From Angiostrongylus vasorum (lineage: Eukaryota > Nematoda > Chromadorea > Rhabditida > Metastrongylidae): a stretch of 64,000 bases of DNA. The position numbers were made by a program, and so were the translations under genes. Positions within the stretch are counted from its first letter, which is position 1, and each line of letters begins with the position of its first letter. Shown here piece after piece: positions 55,301-64,000 of the stretch. A model generated the notes under the pieces. That model was not told the DNA's origin and ran no database searches. It saw only the letters and a program-made list of their open reading frames with translations. The stretch covers positions 1 to 64,000 of the forward strand of contig JADANN010000335.1 of NCBI GenBank assembly GCA_018806985.1, in the 5' to 3' direction.

Positions 55301-56579
55301 AATCAAAATCCTCGACGTTTTATGAGAAACTCACACAAACACAGAAATCTGTACTGAATATTCCGCATTCGGTTAGGGTAAACCTCACATGGATTAGAAC
55401 CCTTGTCGTACATACCCATTGCCATATGCTGAAAGGACGATAATAAGCTAGGAATCTACAGATTATATATATCATAATATCCAGCAGATAGTCGTCAAAT
55501 AACTTTGGCAGTGAATATTCACTCCAGGCATAGCTCCAAATTTATGGGATAAATTAGGTTTCTTTGAATTTCTCCCCAGTAATTTTTCACTTTTTTAAAG
55601 GTCTTCGCTTTCAACTGTATCAAGTCGTAATACCGGTGCATCGTCAGCGAAATCAGCTCCAAACAGTGCTTCACCTGCGAGATTTCCAATCGATTTCGAT
55701 CCCAACCGGCGTTGGACGTTCATTGGAACTGGCAGAGTACTGTTGTCACCCTCCTTGAATTCAGCTGCATGAATAACTTAGATGATTTTCAATTGTAGTG
55801 AACAACTGATAATGAGCTCTGGATATTTCCAAGTGTTTGTTACTAGTTACTTACTTGATACTTGAACGGCCCGTCCTCACTGGTTGTGCGGGCCCCAGCA
55901 TAATCACCATTTTTTGGAGACTTCCTGGTTCCCTGGAATCCCGAGGTCAGCCTGGCCAAAGTCTTCCCCATGTTACTATTTTATAAGCCGAAAACACTCA
56001 ACTGTACTGACTCTATTGCCAGTTGTTCAACAGCCACTTTTCAAAGCAGTAATTTGTTGCCTATCACTTTTTTCTCGACAGTTTCGATGCCTAACTATGT
56101 ATGACTCCAAGGTTTAATCCACGGAACACTTAAAATGAAAACTGATTAAAGCAAAAAACAAGCGCGAGGTGGAATATGATGTTTGATTAACAGCACTAAT
56201 GACGTAAAATTATGTGTTAGAGGAACCTTTAGATGAAGCAGACCAGCATTCCAACGTGTTTCTATCCATCGTTTTTCTCGTACTTCTCATATTCAGACAC
56301 TTCGCGGTGCTCCTCGGGGACTCGTCGTTCCCTACATGTACACACAACGGCAGGTACTGATTTTTATAATTTCTCCTATCTGACACGTTCTTCCACTCCC
56401 ATCAGTCAATACGGGTCAATCAATAACGATTTTAGATTCGTCAAGTACACACAACCGAAATACGACGTCTGATCGCTGAGTTGGACAGTCGAATACGCGA
56501 TTGTCGCCAACTGGCTTCGCCTTCGTCTTCGAGGAGCTCACGTGCGCACTCGAAAGAACTTCAAACGTCATCGAAATAG
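46382..56579 (+). CDS. TWK-family two-pore-domain potassium channel
   Basis: Background K+ leak channel of the plasma membrane; dimers form one pore. Exons: 46382-46453 (start, uncertain), 47609-47737 (M1, LFPVILLFAYSLLGGLIFW), 48122-48210, 48280-48349, about 48638-48735, 50942-51035 and 51856-51926 (pore 1, TTYTTIGYGNI), 52037-52137 (M2, YAVIGIPLVLMIL), 52318-52412, 52535-52652 (M3 and pore 2, SLTTIGYG), 52720-52841 (GDVTP, M4), 53005-53077, 53850-53956, 54691-54868, 54932-55103, 55601-55736, 56297-56353, 56436-56579 (stop TAG 56577). About 641 residues. Both filters are TIGYG. The long C-tail is basic (WRAWKKRKSR), then Ser/Pro-rich, then a predicted helix (TTEIRRLIAELDSRIRDC). Two defects: a six-T run at 52621-52626 shifts the frame before pore 2, and the acceptor at 48637 is one base out of phase. 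AATAAA at 56779-56784. Not assigned to a particular twk gene. Confidence 0.9.
46776..46945 (-). mobile_element. SINE1 relic
   Basis: Within the first channel intron. ATCCTACCCAACCAGTCTGG, CCATCGAGGGATGGAATTTA and TCCATGTGTGCATTACAAAAC resemble the SINE1 middle and head; the 3' part is missing. Confidence 0.55.
47140..47525 (-). mobile_element. R4 repeat, copy 2
   Basis: Reverse orientation in the first channel intron: ACTTACTTGGATACTTGGAT end, GTTTACTCTTAGCTAGGCTT, GGGAGACC-like region, CCTCCCAGCCACGATGAGGC. Confidence 0.8.
49089..49125 (-). ncRNA. Hammerhead-ribozyme-like motif f1
   Basis: Minus strand: GACT, CTGAAGA, A, GACG-AAAC-CGCC (one A-C mismatch), GAAA, C, GTC, AGCT. Confidence 0.55.
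49209..49544 (-). pseudogene. PLE GIY-YIG endonuclease, long open copy
   Basis: Open for 111 codons from an in-frame ATG: MNSGSVYLISCKACGDEYVG, GETDRPLCVRIKEH, then QESKTSARKTVEAFWINSKN and RKEECLVITRDLAPY. All GIY-YIG landmarks are visible: VYL, EYVG, the RIKEH helix with its arginine, and the acidic residue in VEAFW. It is detached from the reverse transcriptase by deletion, so the element cannot move alone. Confidence 0.8.
50225..50260 (+). ncRNA. Hammerhead-ribozyme-like motif f2
   Basis: GGCT, CTGAAGA, A, GGCG-AAGC-CGCC (four perfect pairs), GAAA, C, GTC, AGCT. Best-formed copy in the window. Followed at 50324 by the conserved tail AATGCCGAGGTTAACAGAAA. Confidence 0.65.
51155..51465 (+). 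mobile_element. SINE1, copy 10 (diverged), in a channel intron
   Basis: GGCGCATCGCTAATGGAATG and CAAATGCATGGCGCATCGC mark the 3' end; CCGGAGTCGGCAAATTATTG marks the middle; the head (GCGTAATCGGTTAGACGCG) is altered. Lies between the two exons of pore 1. Confidence 0.65.
53290..53600. repeat. Relic related to the inverted-duplication arms
   Basis: GCATATTCATACAGGCACAC, ATGGGTGCACTAGCATTTAG and AGTTCGGGCAGAAGGTTGCA parallel 38190-38280 (GATATATTCATACATGCGTA, CGTGGGTGTGTTCTCG, CAATTCGAACAAAAAGC). It shows that part of the duplicated arm is itself a dispersed repeat. Confidence 0.45.
54160..54440 (+). mobile_element. SINE3-related element, copy 3, in a channel intron
   Basis: tRNA-like head AAAGATAACGCAGTGGTCAG (A box) and AGCGTTAGTTCGATCCCCGC (B box), then a body with GAAAATTGCAAGGAGAATCG and GGATGCGAGGGAACGAATCG that mirrors the SINE3 body. 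Confidence 0.65.
55848..55975 (-). mobile_element. R4 repeat, copy 3 (partial), in a channel intron
   Basis: TTACTTACTTGATACTTGAA, CGTCCTCACTGGTTGTGCGG, GGTTCCCTGGAATCCCGAGG. 3' end of the family only. Lies just downstream of the exon ending at 55736. Confidence 0.75.
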
Positions 56580-56778
56580 ATACGATTCTTATCAGGTTTT
56601 ATTTCACTTACCACAACTGAAGAATAGAAATCTTTCAAAGGAAGACCCGTTATGGTCCACACTCTGCTATACAAGACCTTTCAAACTATCTTTGAAAAAA
56701 TTTCGAACAAAAAAGTGTTCATGAGCCACGTGGCGATGTAACGTTGGGTTTGATTTTGTTTTGTAAGTTCGTTCAGAC

Positions 56779-56784
56779 AATAAA
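56779..56784 (+). terminator. Polyadenylation signal of the channel gene
   Basis: AATAAA 200 bases after the TAG at 56577, on the coding strand. Best candidate in the convergent interval. Confidence 0.5.
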
Positions 56785-56948
56785 TACAAACAAACATCTA
56801 TGTGTGAAACAAACAAACATCTACGCCTGTAGACACCAACCAGTATGCAATTGCGTGATTCCATTCCGGAAATAGTTCACTATTTTTCGGTCTTTTCTGT
56901 GGTTTTTGGTCATTTGGACACCAAAATTAGTTTCGTGCAATATGTTCT

Positions 56949-57315
56949 TACCTCCCAACGGTTTACTGCCTCATTGTGGCTGAGAGGTGTTCCTAGTTGT
57001 CGGGCTGCGATGTACAGCGTGAGGATTCATCCAGCCAGCAGGGTCTCCCAAGCTGATAAGGAGTCGGGAGCTTCCATTAGAAAGCATCGCTGAGAGTAAA
57101 CTAATACCAGGATCCGTTAAGGTCCTGGTATCAAACTAGTCGCGTGTTGGCAAATCTCATTCTGATCCACAACGACCTAGGGCAGACTTTGGCCAGGCAG
57201 TCCTCGGGACTCCAGGGAACCACAATGGCTAGACGAGCAAAACTCCGAAAAGTGGAGATTATGTTGGGGCCCGCACAATAGGTGAGGACGGGCTGTCTAA
57301 GTATCTAAGTAGGTA
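56949..57315 (+). mobile_element. R4 repeat, copy 4
   Basis: CCTCCCAACGGTTTACTGCC to CTAAGTATCTAAGTAGGTA. Sits in the interval between the convergent channel and helicase genes. Confidence 0.85.
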
Positions 57316-57465
57316 TGTTCTCACTGAGTGCTCTAACCACTTAATAAGTGAAATACAATGCAGCTAACTTACACGATAATGGATAGAGCTCTGAGCTAAT
57401 ATGCCCTTCTTTTAACTCTAAGTTTTACAGTGTAAAGTGGTTTTGCAGCTTTTGCTGACTCACTG

Positions 57466-57471
57466 TTTATT
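57466..57471 (-). terminator. Candidate polyadenylation signal of the helicase gene
   Basis: AATAAA on the minus strand (TTTATT on plus), 264 bases past the stop codon at 57735-57737. Confidence 0.4.
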
Positions 57472-57734
57472 ATTACAATATATGCAATGTTTTATAGTCA
57501 GCTGGCCACTCTGACCCTACTCAGCAAATACCATGTACTCAACACTTTTAACCTGAGTATTAAAAAATGTTCGTAGGAACGTTGGGGAAATGAAAATATA
57601 AATCAGCTTTCTCGTGCTCTTTTTCTGGCCACTTCGCTATCCTAAAATGATTAGTTTAAGACGCACTTTTCAAAAAGGGAAATTACGTACATAGTGGAGT
57701 AATGTATGGACTGATTGCCTGTTAAAAGTAATAA

Positions 57735-60700
57735 TCAAATTAAAAAATTCACCGTGCCGAACTCATAGTAATGTGGTGCAAGCTCATACAACCAATGAGG
57801 TTCAATAACAGATACGTCTCGGATTGAATCTTGCATAGCCTCAGTAAAGATGACCCTAAAAAATATCTCCGACTAACAAAAAGAATACGAACGCTTCGAG
57901 AAACTTTCTGGATTTAAAAAAGAGCGAAAGGAATGTGCAAATATAGGAGTAGGGCAAAAAAAAACAACCCAGATAAAGACTATGGATACCATTCTAACAA
58001 TACTTACCATTTCGGATAATCCTTTTTGTACATGATAACTGATCCTTTATACACATTGAATGGAAATTCTTCCTTTACTGTTACATATTTACCAGTGTAA
58101 TGATATCGTGCGGCTTGTGAGAAGAAGCCGGAAACCAAGCAACGAATAATCTTTGTCGCAGCACCTTAATTTAGATGTGAAGTAACCTATGAATCCTTAT
58201 AAAACGGTAGGTGCACAATCTATTGAAACGAATGGCACAAAGTGTGCTTACCAGTCTCGCCACGCACCGAAGACAACGGCACCTCAAACCTTTGTAGTAA
58301 TCGCACCAACTGTGCTCGGACATTATCAGCTCGGCACAGTCCACGATAGTTCAGAAAATGGTCGCCACACCACTTTCGACTCTTGTTATTCTGCAATCGT
58401 TGTTTTGCTTACTGCTTCTTTTTTTTCATGGCATGGTATGCTGTGAAATATAACTACAGTGACGATGAGATATTTGCAAAACTCCGGATCGCAGGTGTCT
58501 GCTGTAGTGGGGATCGAACACGCTATTACCCTTTCCGTGGGCTACAGTGTTCACTAACACACCATTCGGGTTCCTTCTTTCGTTTTTCTCTCAGCCTTGT
58601 TATAGGCACTATCAGCAATCACTCTCAACGTTTTGCTATTTTGCTGCGAAAAAAATAAGCAGTTAATAATACAGAAACAAAGGTAGTCAGTAATGGATTT
58701 GGGTGCTTCTCATGTTGAACTCAAAGGACTAATTTCAAAAGAAAAAAATCGAAGTGCTCAAACGCGAAACAATAAGGTGCGAAAACCACACCATTAACCA
58801 AATTAAGTGAGATGCGCCACTCGTTTAGTTTGTATAAAGTCAAACAGAGTACAAGAGTACATTCTTTCTTTACATTTCCTTGCGAAAAACCATTCAATGT
58901 TCTAATGAGTCTCATGGTTCATCATAAACGGGATAGCTAATGAGGTAATGGGGCCATATCTTAGTTGATATTGTGATACACTCTCCCCCTCACTCGCTCT
59001 AACTATGATAAGAGATCACAGAACCAAAAAAAACACAAAGGAACCTTAATGAACATCGTGTACACGTTCAGCAGAGTAATATGGTCACCTTCTTCTGCAG
59101 CAAATCGACGTTTAATTTCCTCCTGAAAAGTTCTCAAGATTATCAGTTGTACAGTTCAAGCTGTACAGTTAACAAAAGGCGATAAAGCGCTCGGGGTTGA
59201 TGAGTCTCTGGACGACACGTCACCAATCCGACTTCAAAAAGCATAGCAGTGATGAGTAAATGCATATTTGGAGTACAAAAACATGAAATTAATAAACCGA
59301 TGAGCCACTGCCAGCTAATGTATAGGCCAAATGTGAATTCAGTCGCATCTTGGATACATAGATCTATTAAAAGTCACACTTTCCATGGATTCTCCCAGCA
59401 AAATCGCATTTTTTTATCCATTATCTTTTAACAAAAAGAGATAGTAAAATAAGTAAGTAAAAAATAATAAGTTAAATTTGTGATTATAACTGCAGCCTCA
59501 GCCTAACCGAGTTCGTTGCCAATTTGGGCTCCCCAGATCAATCCCGCTAACGGGTGATTGCTGACGGCAAAAGATCGATAGAACTAGCTGAGAGACAGGC
59601 GAAACGAAGGACCCGCATGGTGTGGTGGTGAACGCGTTACTCCCCGGAAAGGACAATAGCGCGTTCGTTCCCCACCGTAGACACCTGCGGCCCGGAGTTT
59701 TGCAAATATTTCAGCATCATTGAAAAAAGACATATTTCTAAACTATTACGTAAGAAAAGTCCATCTATCCCAGAAATTTTAAACAGCACCACAATTTTTT
59801 CTGCATTCCCACATGACTCGTCATCACACTTACCGCGCGGATCTCAGCACCTTTTTTATTCGATTCGTTTTCCTCGCATTCATCGTCCACAAAGGTCTAC
59901 GAACATTTCGAGTACTGCTTCGGCGACTGCTCGCGAAAAAAAAGACGAATCGCGGGTTCCGTCTTCTTTAAGACTTGTCGCAGAATACGGTTGAACTGAT
60001 TCTCCTTGTAATTTTGGGTTTAGCCTAGCTAAGACGTCTCCCCAGTGAATTGGAGGAGAGCGTCATATACATAGAGAAACCGAGACAACACAAATACAAA
60101 GATATCCACTGATATTTCAAGCATTTCCAAGGTCTCATTTTTGACTCTATATCTCGTTTGGAATACTTCCTTCTATTATACATGCATAGCAGTAATGCGC
60201 GACTCTTGTATAGAAGTAACTGGATGCACAAATCCGAGAACTTACGGCTTTATTGCGATTCCTGGTAGGAATCATGAATACGTCTTGCACTTGCAGCATT
60301 GCAATTATTGTTGCAATTTCCTCACTGCAATTAAAACCGCCTAAAAAGTAAACCGTAGAGTGACAAACAGAATTTTTCAGCTACTAACGTGATAAAAATT
60401 GATTACATCTTTCACCTGATGTAAGAAGGCATTTACTGTGCATTGGAGGAAGTGGGAATTCGGCCATGCGCAAACCAAGGGGATTTGTGAGCATGCACCT
60501 AAAGACTTCCACATGGTATTTAATAAAATGACACTGAACTGCTGAAGAAATATCAAAATGACAAAGTAGCGAAAGAAAACGAATGGGAACTGTCAGCGAC
60601 AGAAACACAAAGAAAAGAAACTAAAGAACTTCTCGTCTAGTGCCCCAAGAGCATACAACAACTCGAGGGCGGTGATCATCGACCACGATGGAGGCCGCTA

Positions 60701-63700
60701 AAAAATCGTAATTCAAGGACTCTGTATATTCAGTGGAAGCCGAATAGCACTCCTAATTTAACAAAGAGCAATTAGTTAATTATTTTACCGACAAATAATG
60801 AAATTTGTGGACATTCTGAATTCCTAGCGCTTTTAACTGGAGAATGACTGGAGCCAGATGACACCGTTGAATCTCGGGTAGCGTCCCCTCAGGAAGTCTT
60901 TCGAACTGCGATTCTAAAAAATCGATTGTACCTTTTGGAAAACATACTGTTCACCATGCACCTTTCCTATTTTCTGTAGTTATACAAAAGTTTGACAAAG
61001 GTTAGTTACATTGGATTAACCAAGGAAACAGAAAAACAAAAAAAACAGTACAGACAAAAAAACTTCTCGGTGTATAGTTTAAGCTTAGGCAAAAAACAAT
61101 GAGAAGTGTGAGTCCATGACTAGCGTTGCTGACTTGAGCCTGCCGCAAACCAAATACAGTCAGTCTCCAGAAGTACTACTCCAGTACTATTACGTCGAAA
61201 ACAATAATCTATGGCTTAAAACATGTACCAGGATATAATCTATAAGCTTTCCCAGGCCTAATTCTTCCCGCTCGACCTGCCCGCTGCTCCGCCGACGATT
61301 TCGATATTGGTAAGCGCATTAGTGTCTCAATTCCGTTATCAGGATTCATAGCTCGTAACTTGACAAATCCACAATCAACCACTGAAAAAATACATGAACA
61401 TTCTATCGGCACTGGAAAAGTGTTAGACAATTATTCATTAAACTAGCCAGATACCATATGCTATTCCAGGGATCGTGACAGAGGCTTCTGCGATATTCGT
61501 GGCGACCACGACTTTTCGAGTTCCGTGCGGAGTAGAATCGAATGCTTTCAATTGTTCACGAGGAGGAAGAGAACCATAACAAGGAACAATCCACAGCTTA
61601 TCGACATCTCGCAAATTAGATGATCCATCAGAAAGGAGTTCACAGACCTTAATAAACGAAGTAAAAAATTTAGTCGTTATCTTTTCAACAAGAAAAGATG
61701 ACAATATGGAAACATTCAAGTTTTTTTCTTCGTCATTTAAAAAGCAAGTACGAAATCTGAGCTATTCGAAATTCTTCTAGGGCTATGTATCCTTTTGCAT
61801 TCAACATATTACGTTTTGCTACGAAAGATCACGCCAGGACTAGGTATAAAAGAACTGATTATTGCTTTTAACCAATACAAAATCTTTTCGGAAATCAAAA
61901 GGTGATGATTACAGGCAATACTTACATCCTAACTTCCACTTGATTAATTAGTTACCTACTCTATGATTTTAACGACGTCAAAAAACACAACAAATAATTG
62001 TTGCGGACTTTATTTCGATCAACAGTACCTGGATTACTTCCTCTTGGCCTGTAAGAAACACCAAAATATCACCAGGTATTTCGTTTTTATGAATATCCAG
62101 CACCGTGTCAACCGTTGCTTTGATGTAATTGGGTACAGATCTAAAAAGTGTAGCAACAGTAATGAATCTCAAGGCAAAAGAAAATATTAGTAACAGTTAA
62201 TCAATATAATTGCAACAAGAAATTTACAAACGTTTTTGTATAGTAGATTGCAACTGGATGTGTCCGTCCTTCGACTGACATTATACAAGAAGTGTCAAGA
62301 TCGTTTTGACTGCTTTCATTTAGTTCAAAGAAGTCACGGAATAGCTGAAAACGAAAGGTCAGATGACCAGTGCCGAACCTAGGAAATTGTCAGCTGGAGA
62401 ATCGACTTCAATTTAACCGTGTTTTATCGGCATTTTGAGAAGCGTTTCCAGTTTCTAGCAGCGCTAATACGAGAAAAAAAGTCTCAAACTTTAATTGAAG
62501 CCTTAGTGGGTCATATGCACAGCTCGCAATAATATAACTTTCAGTTGCCAATTCTATGGCATAAAAGTTGAATAGAATATACCTCAGCATCCAATGTAGC
62601 CGATGAGACAACTATGCGAAGATCAGGACGTACTATCAGTACTTTTCGAAGCAGGCCTAACAGGATGTCAGAGTTGCAAGTTCTCTCATGAGCTTCATCA
62701 ATCATTATCACACTTCAACCATAAAATCTTATCAATAATAAGGTCACAATAATTGCACACTTCTAGAACTCACCTGTACTTTGAAAGCAGTGGATCTGTT
62801 AACAACTCCCGCAAAAGTATTCCATCGGTCATATACTGAAGAAACATTAAGGATGGAAAAGAAGAATACACATATGAGCGTAGTAGCAGTGATATGCAAT
62901 TATTTGAGTACATTACACACTGCAAATGAAAAAAAGAAAAAGCGCTACTCCTTGTCAACGGTCTCGCAATGTTGTTTAAGTTGTACCCGCACTATATTAA
63001 ATCACACATTTTGTAAGTATCCTTCTTGTCTTCATTTTTTCATAATACTTCATAAATTACAGTATCGTTCCAACGGTTTTACCGCCTCATCTTGGCTGGG
63101 AGGTGTTTCTGGATGCCGGGCTGCGATATACAGCGGGGAAGTTGAGGAGTCCGGCGTTTGCATTACGGAAGTCCAGCTAGAAGTAAACCAATATCAGGAT
63201 CCATCATCGTTCTGATACAAAACTAGTCGCATGGTGGCAAATCTCATGCTGATCCACAAGGGCGGCGAGTGTGCCTGTGGTGGTGACGTCCTGGAATAGA
63301 CTTCGCCTAGGCTGACCTCGCGACACCAGGGAACCACAATGGCTTGACTAGCAAAATTCCGAAGAAATGGAAATTTTTCTGAGACCCGCACAATCAGTCA
63401 AGATGGGTCATCCAAGTATTCAAGTAAGTAAATTACACTATGTGAGTTGAATCTGGTTTATCCATGCAGATCCGATTGTCAGATGTGAATCAATGTCAGT
63501 GTGTCACCACTCACCAAAAGTTTTCTTCATTACTTTTTTACATATAAAAACTGTTCGGATTCTAGGCACACATCCAGTACTCAGTGTGTAACTCGCCTTT
63601 GATAAGTTAAAGTAAAAGGTAAGGGTTAGGTGCAAATGTAGTATTATTAGCAAAAGACCATCACTTTCTTAAATATAAACTCAAATACAAGTAGTTTTCA

Positions 63701-63832
63701 CATGCGAACACCGTATTTAAGGCAGCCCACCTTAATCTTCGTTTGGTCGTCAGTTACGTCGTCGAAGCGTACAGTATAACCCACATCTTGTCCCAGAATC
63801 GTACCTTTTTCCTCAGCAACACGTGATGCCAA
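57735..63832 (-). CDS. DHX35: DHX35-type DEAH-box RNA helicase (N-terminus beyond window)
   Basis: ATP-dependent RNA helicase of the DEAH family; DHX35 associates with the catalytic spliceosome. Fifteen exons, high to low: 63832-63731, 62835-62774, 62712-62583, 62344-62232, 62140-62029, 61647-61455, 61381-61229, 60931-60789, 60697-60630, 60498-60416, 60340-60246, 59122-59045, 58390-58252, 58164-58008, 57855-57735. Phases agree at every junction and give 582 residues; the family is about 700, so about 120 residues with the P-loop are missing to the right. Visible in order: [32 protein letters not shown] (motif II), [10 protein letters not shown] (III), [31 protein letters not shown] (V), [12 protein letters not shown] (VI), winged-helix part [14 protein letters not shown], ratchet [25 protein letters not shown]-fold part [20 protein letters not shown]-terminus [16 protein letters not shown]. 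No broken exon. The assignment to DHX35 rather than DHX8/15/16 rests on [16 protein letters not shown] and on the C-terminal exons. Confidence 0.95.
58440..58625 (-). mobile_element. SINE2, copy 6, in a helicase intron
   Basis: TGAAATATAACTACAGTGAC, GATATTTGCAAAACTCCGG, ACGCTATTACCCTTTCCGTG, CACTATCAGCAATCACTC. Lies between the exons at 58252-58390 and 59045-59122. Sense relative to the gene. Confidence 0.7.
59178..59380 (-). mobile_element. SINE1 relic, in a helicase intron
   Basis: GGCGATAAAGCGCTCGGGGT and TGATGAGTCTCTGG resemble the reversed 3' end of SINE1; the rest is too diverged to align by eye. Confidence 0.4.
59490..59725 (+). mobile_element. SINE2, copy 7, in a helicase intron
   Basis: GCAGCCTCAGCCTAACCGAG, GGGCTCCCCAGATCAATCCC, A-box-like TGGTGTGGTGGTGAACGCG, B-box-like GCGTTCGTTCCCC, GGAGTTTTGCAAATATTTCA. 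Confidence 0.78.
59815..60060 (-). mobile_element. SINE3, copy 4 (head missing), in a helicase intron
   Basis: GCGGATCTCAGCACCTTTTT, CCTCGCATTCATCGTCCAC, GCCTAGCTAAGACGTCTCCC parallel 8450-8640; the tRNA-like head is absent. Confidence 0.65.
63065..63430 (+). mobile_element. R4 repeat, copy 5, in a helicase intron
   Basis: GTTCCAACGGTTTTACCGCC to ATCCAAGTATTCAAGTAAGT, complete. Lies in the intron between exons 63731-63832 and 62774-62835. Confidence 0.88.
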
Positions 63833-64000
63833 CTGTGACAACAACTGCTGACATTTCGATTGGAATCCTACTTACTCATTACTCATCCTCATTAATACTA
63901 ATAAGCATCTTCATCTTTATTTATCTCCTTCGTCGCCTACAGTTCTGTTGAATATAAAAACAATAACGAAAGTGCCAGACTTGACTACAAACTACAGATT

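Noticed and set aside
58721..58915. Minus-strand 64-codon frame as a helicase exon (NEWRISLNL)
   Set aside because: The true exon for this part of the protein, with [13 protein letters not shown], lies at 58252-58390 in correct phase.

Overview
The window looks like a gene-poor, repeat-rich stretch of a clade V (strongylid, hookworm-like) nematode genome. Evidence: many small exons with T-rich TTTCAG/TTTTAG acceptors, candidate trans-splice acceptors just before start codons, a TWK-type potassium channel, and decayed RTE LINE, mariner and Penelope-like elements plus several tRNA-headed SINE families. The species assignment is inference.

Three host genes are well supported. (1) Succinyl-CoA ligase alpha subunit, plus strand, 8 exons, 26486-29338, 320 codons with no defect; it is a mitochondrial TCA-cycle enzyme. 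(2) A two-pore-domain (TWK/K2P) potassium channel, plus strand, about 18 exons, 46382-56579, with two apparent one-base defects. (3) A DHX35-type DEAH-box RNA helicase, minus strand, 15 exons, 63832 down to 57735, running off the right edge so its N-terminus is missing. The channel and the helicase converge tail to tail, about 1.2 kb apart. A fourth gene, MYCBP-like, sits at 36046-37199 inside a large duplicated segment.

Layout. 1-3611: a near-perfect palindrome (arms about 1.6 kb) of a unit carrying a small collagen-like secreted-protein gene; a third, direct copy lies at 14967-17037. 3690-6100: Penelope-like (PLE) fragments and a SINE. 6100-13600 and 33060-39650: the two diverged arms of a large inverted duplication, each with a MYCBP-like gene copy (right intact, left broken), a mariner relic and a SINE2 pair; later insertions hit only one arm. 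13600-33060: spacer with microsatellite, collagen unit, mariner relic, SINEs, the succinyl-CoA ligase gene and a PLE. 39650-46110: a cluster of PLE and small inverted elements with hammerhead-ribozyme-like termini. 46382-63832: the channel and helicase genes, with introns full of SINE and PLE insertions.

The most unusual material is: (a) ten hammerhead-like motifs with apparent stem II compensatory changes at PLE and PLE-like termini; (b) the palindromic collagen-gene unit, whose central hairpin is flipped between copies; and (c) the datable inverted duplication. Differences between the near-identical collagen copies are mostly homopolymer length changes, so single-base frameshifts here may be sequence errors.
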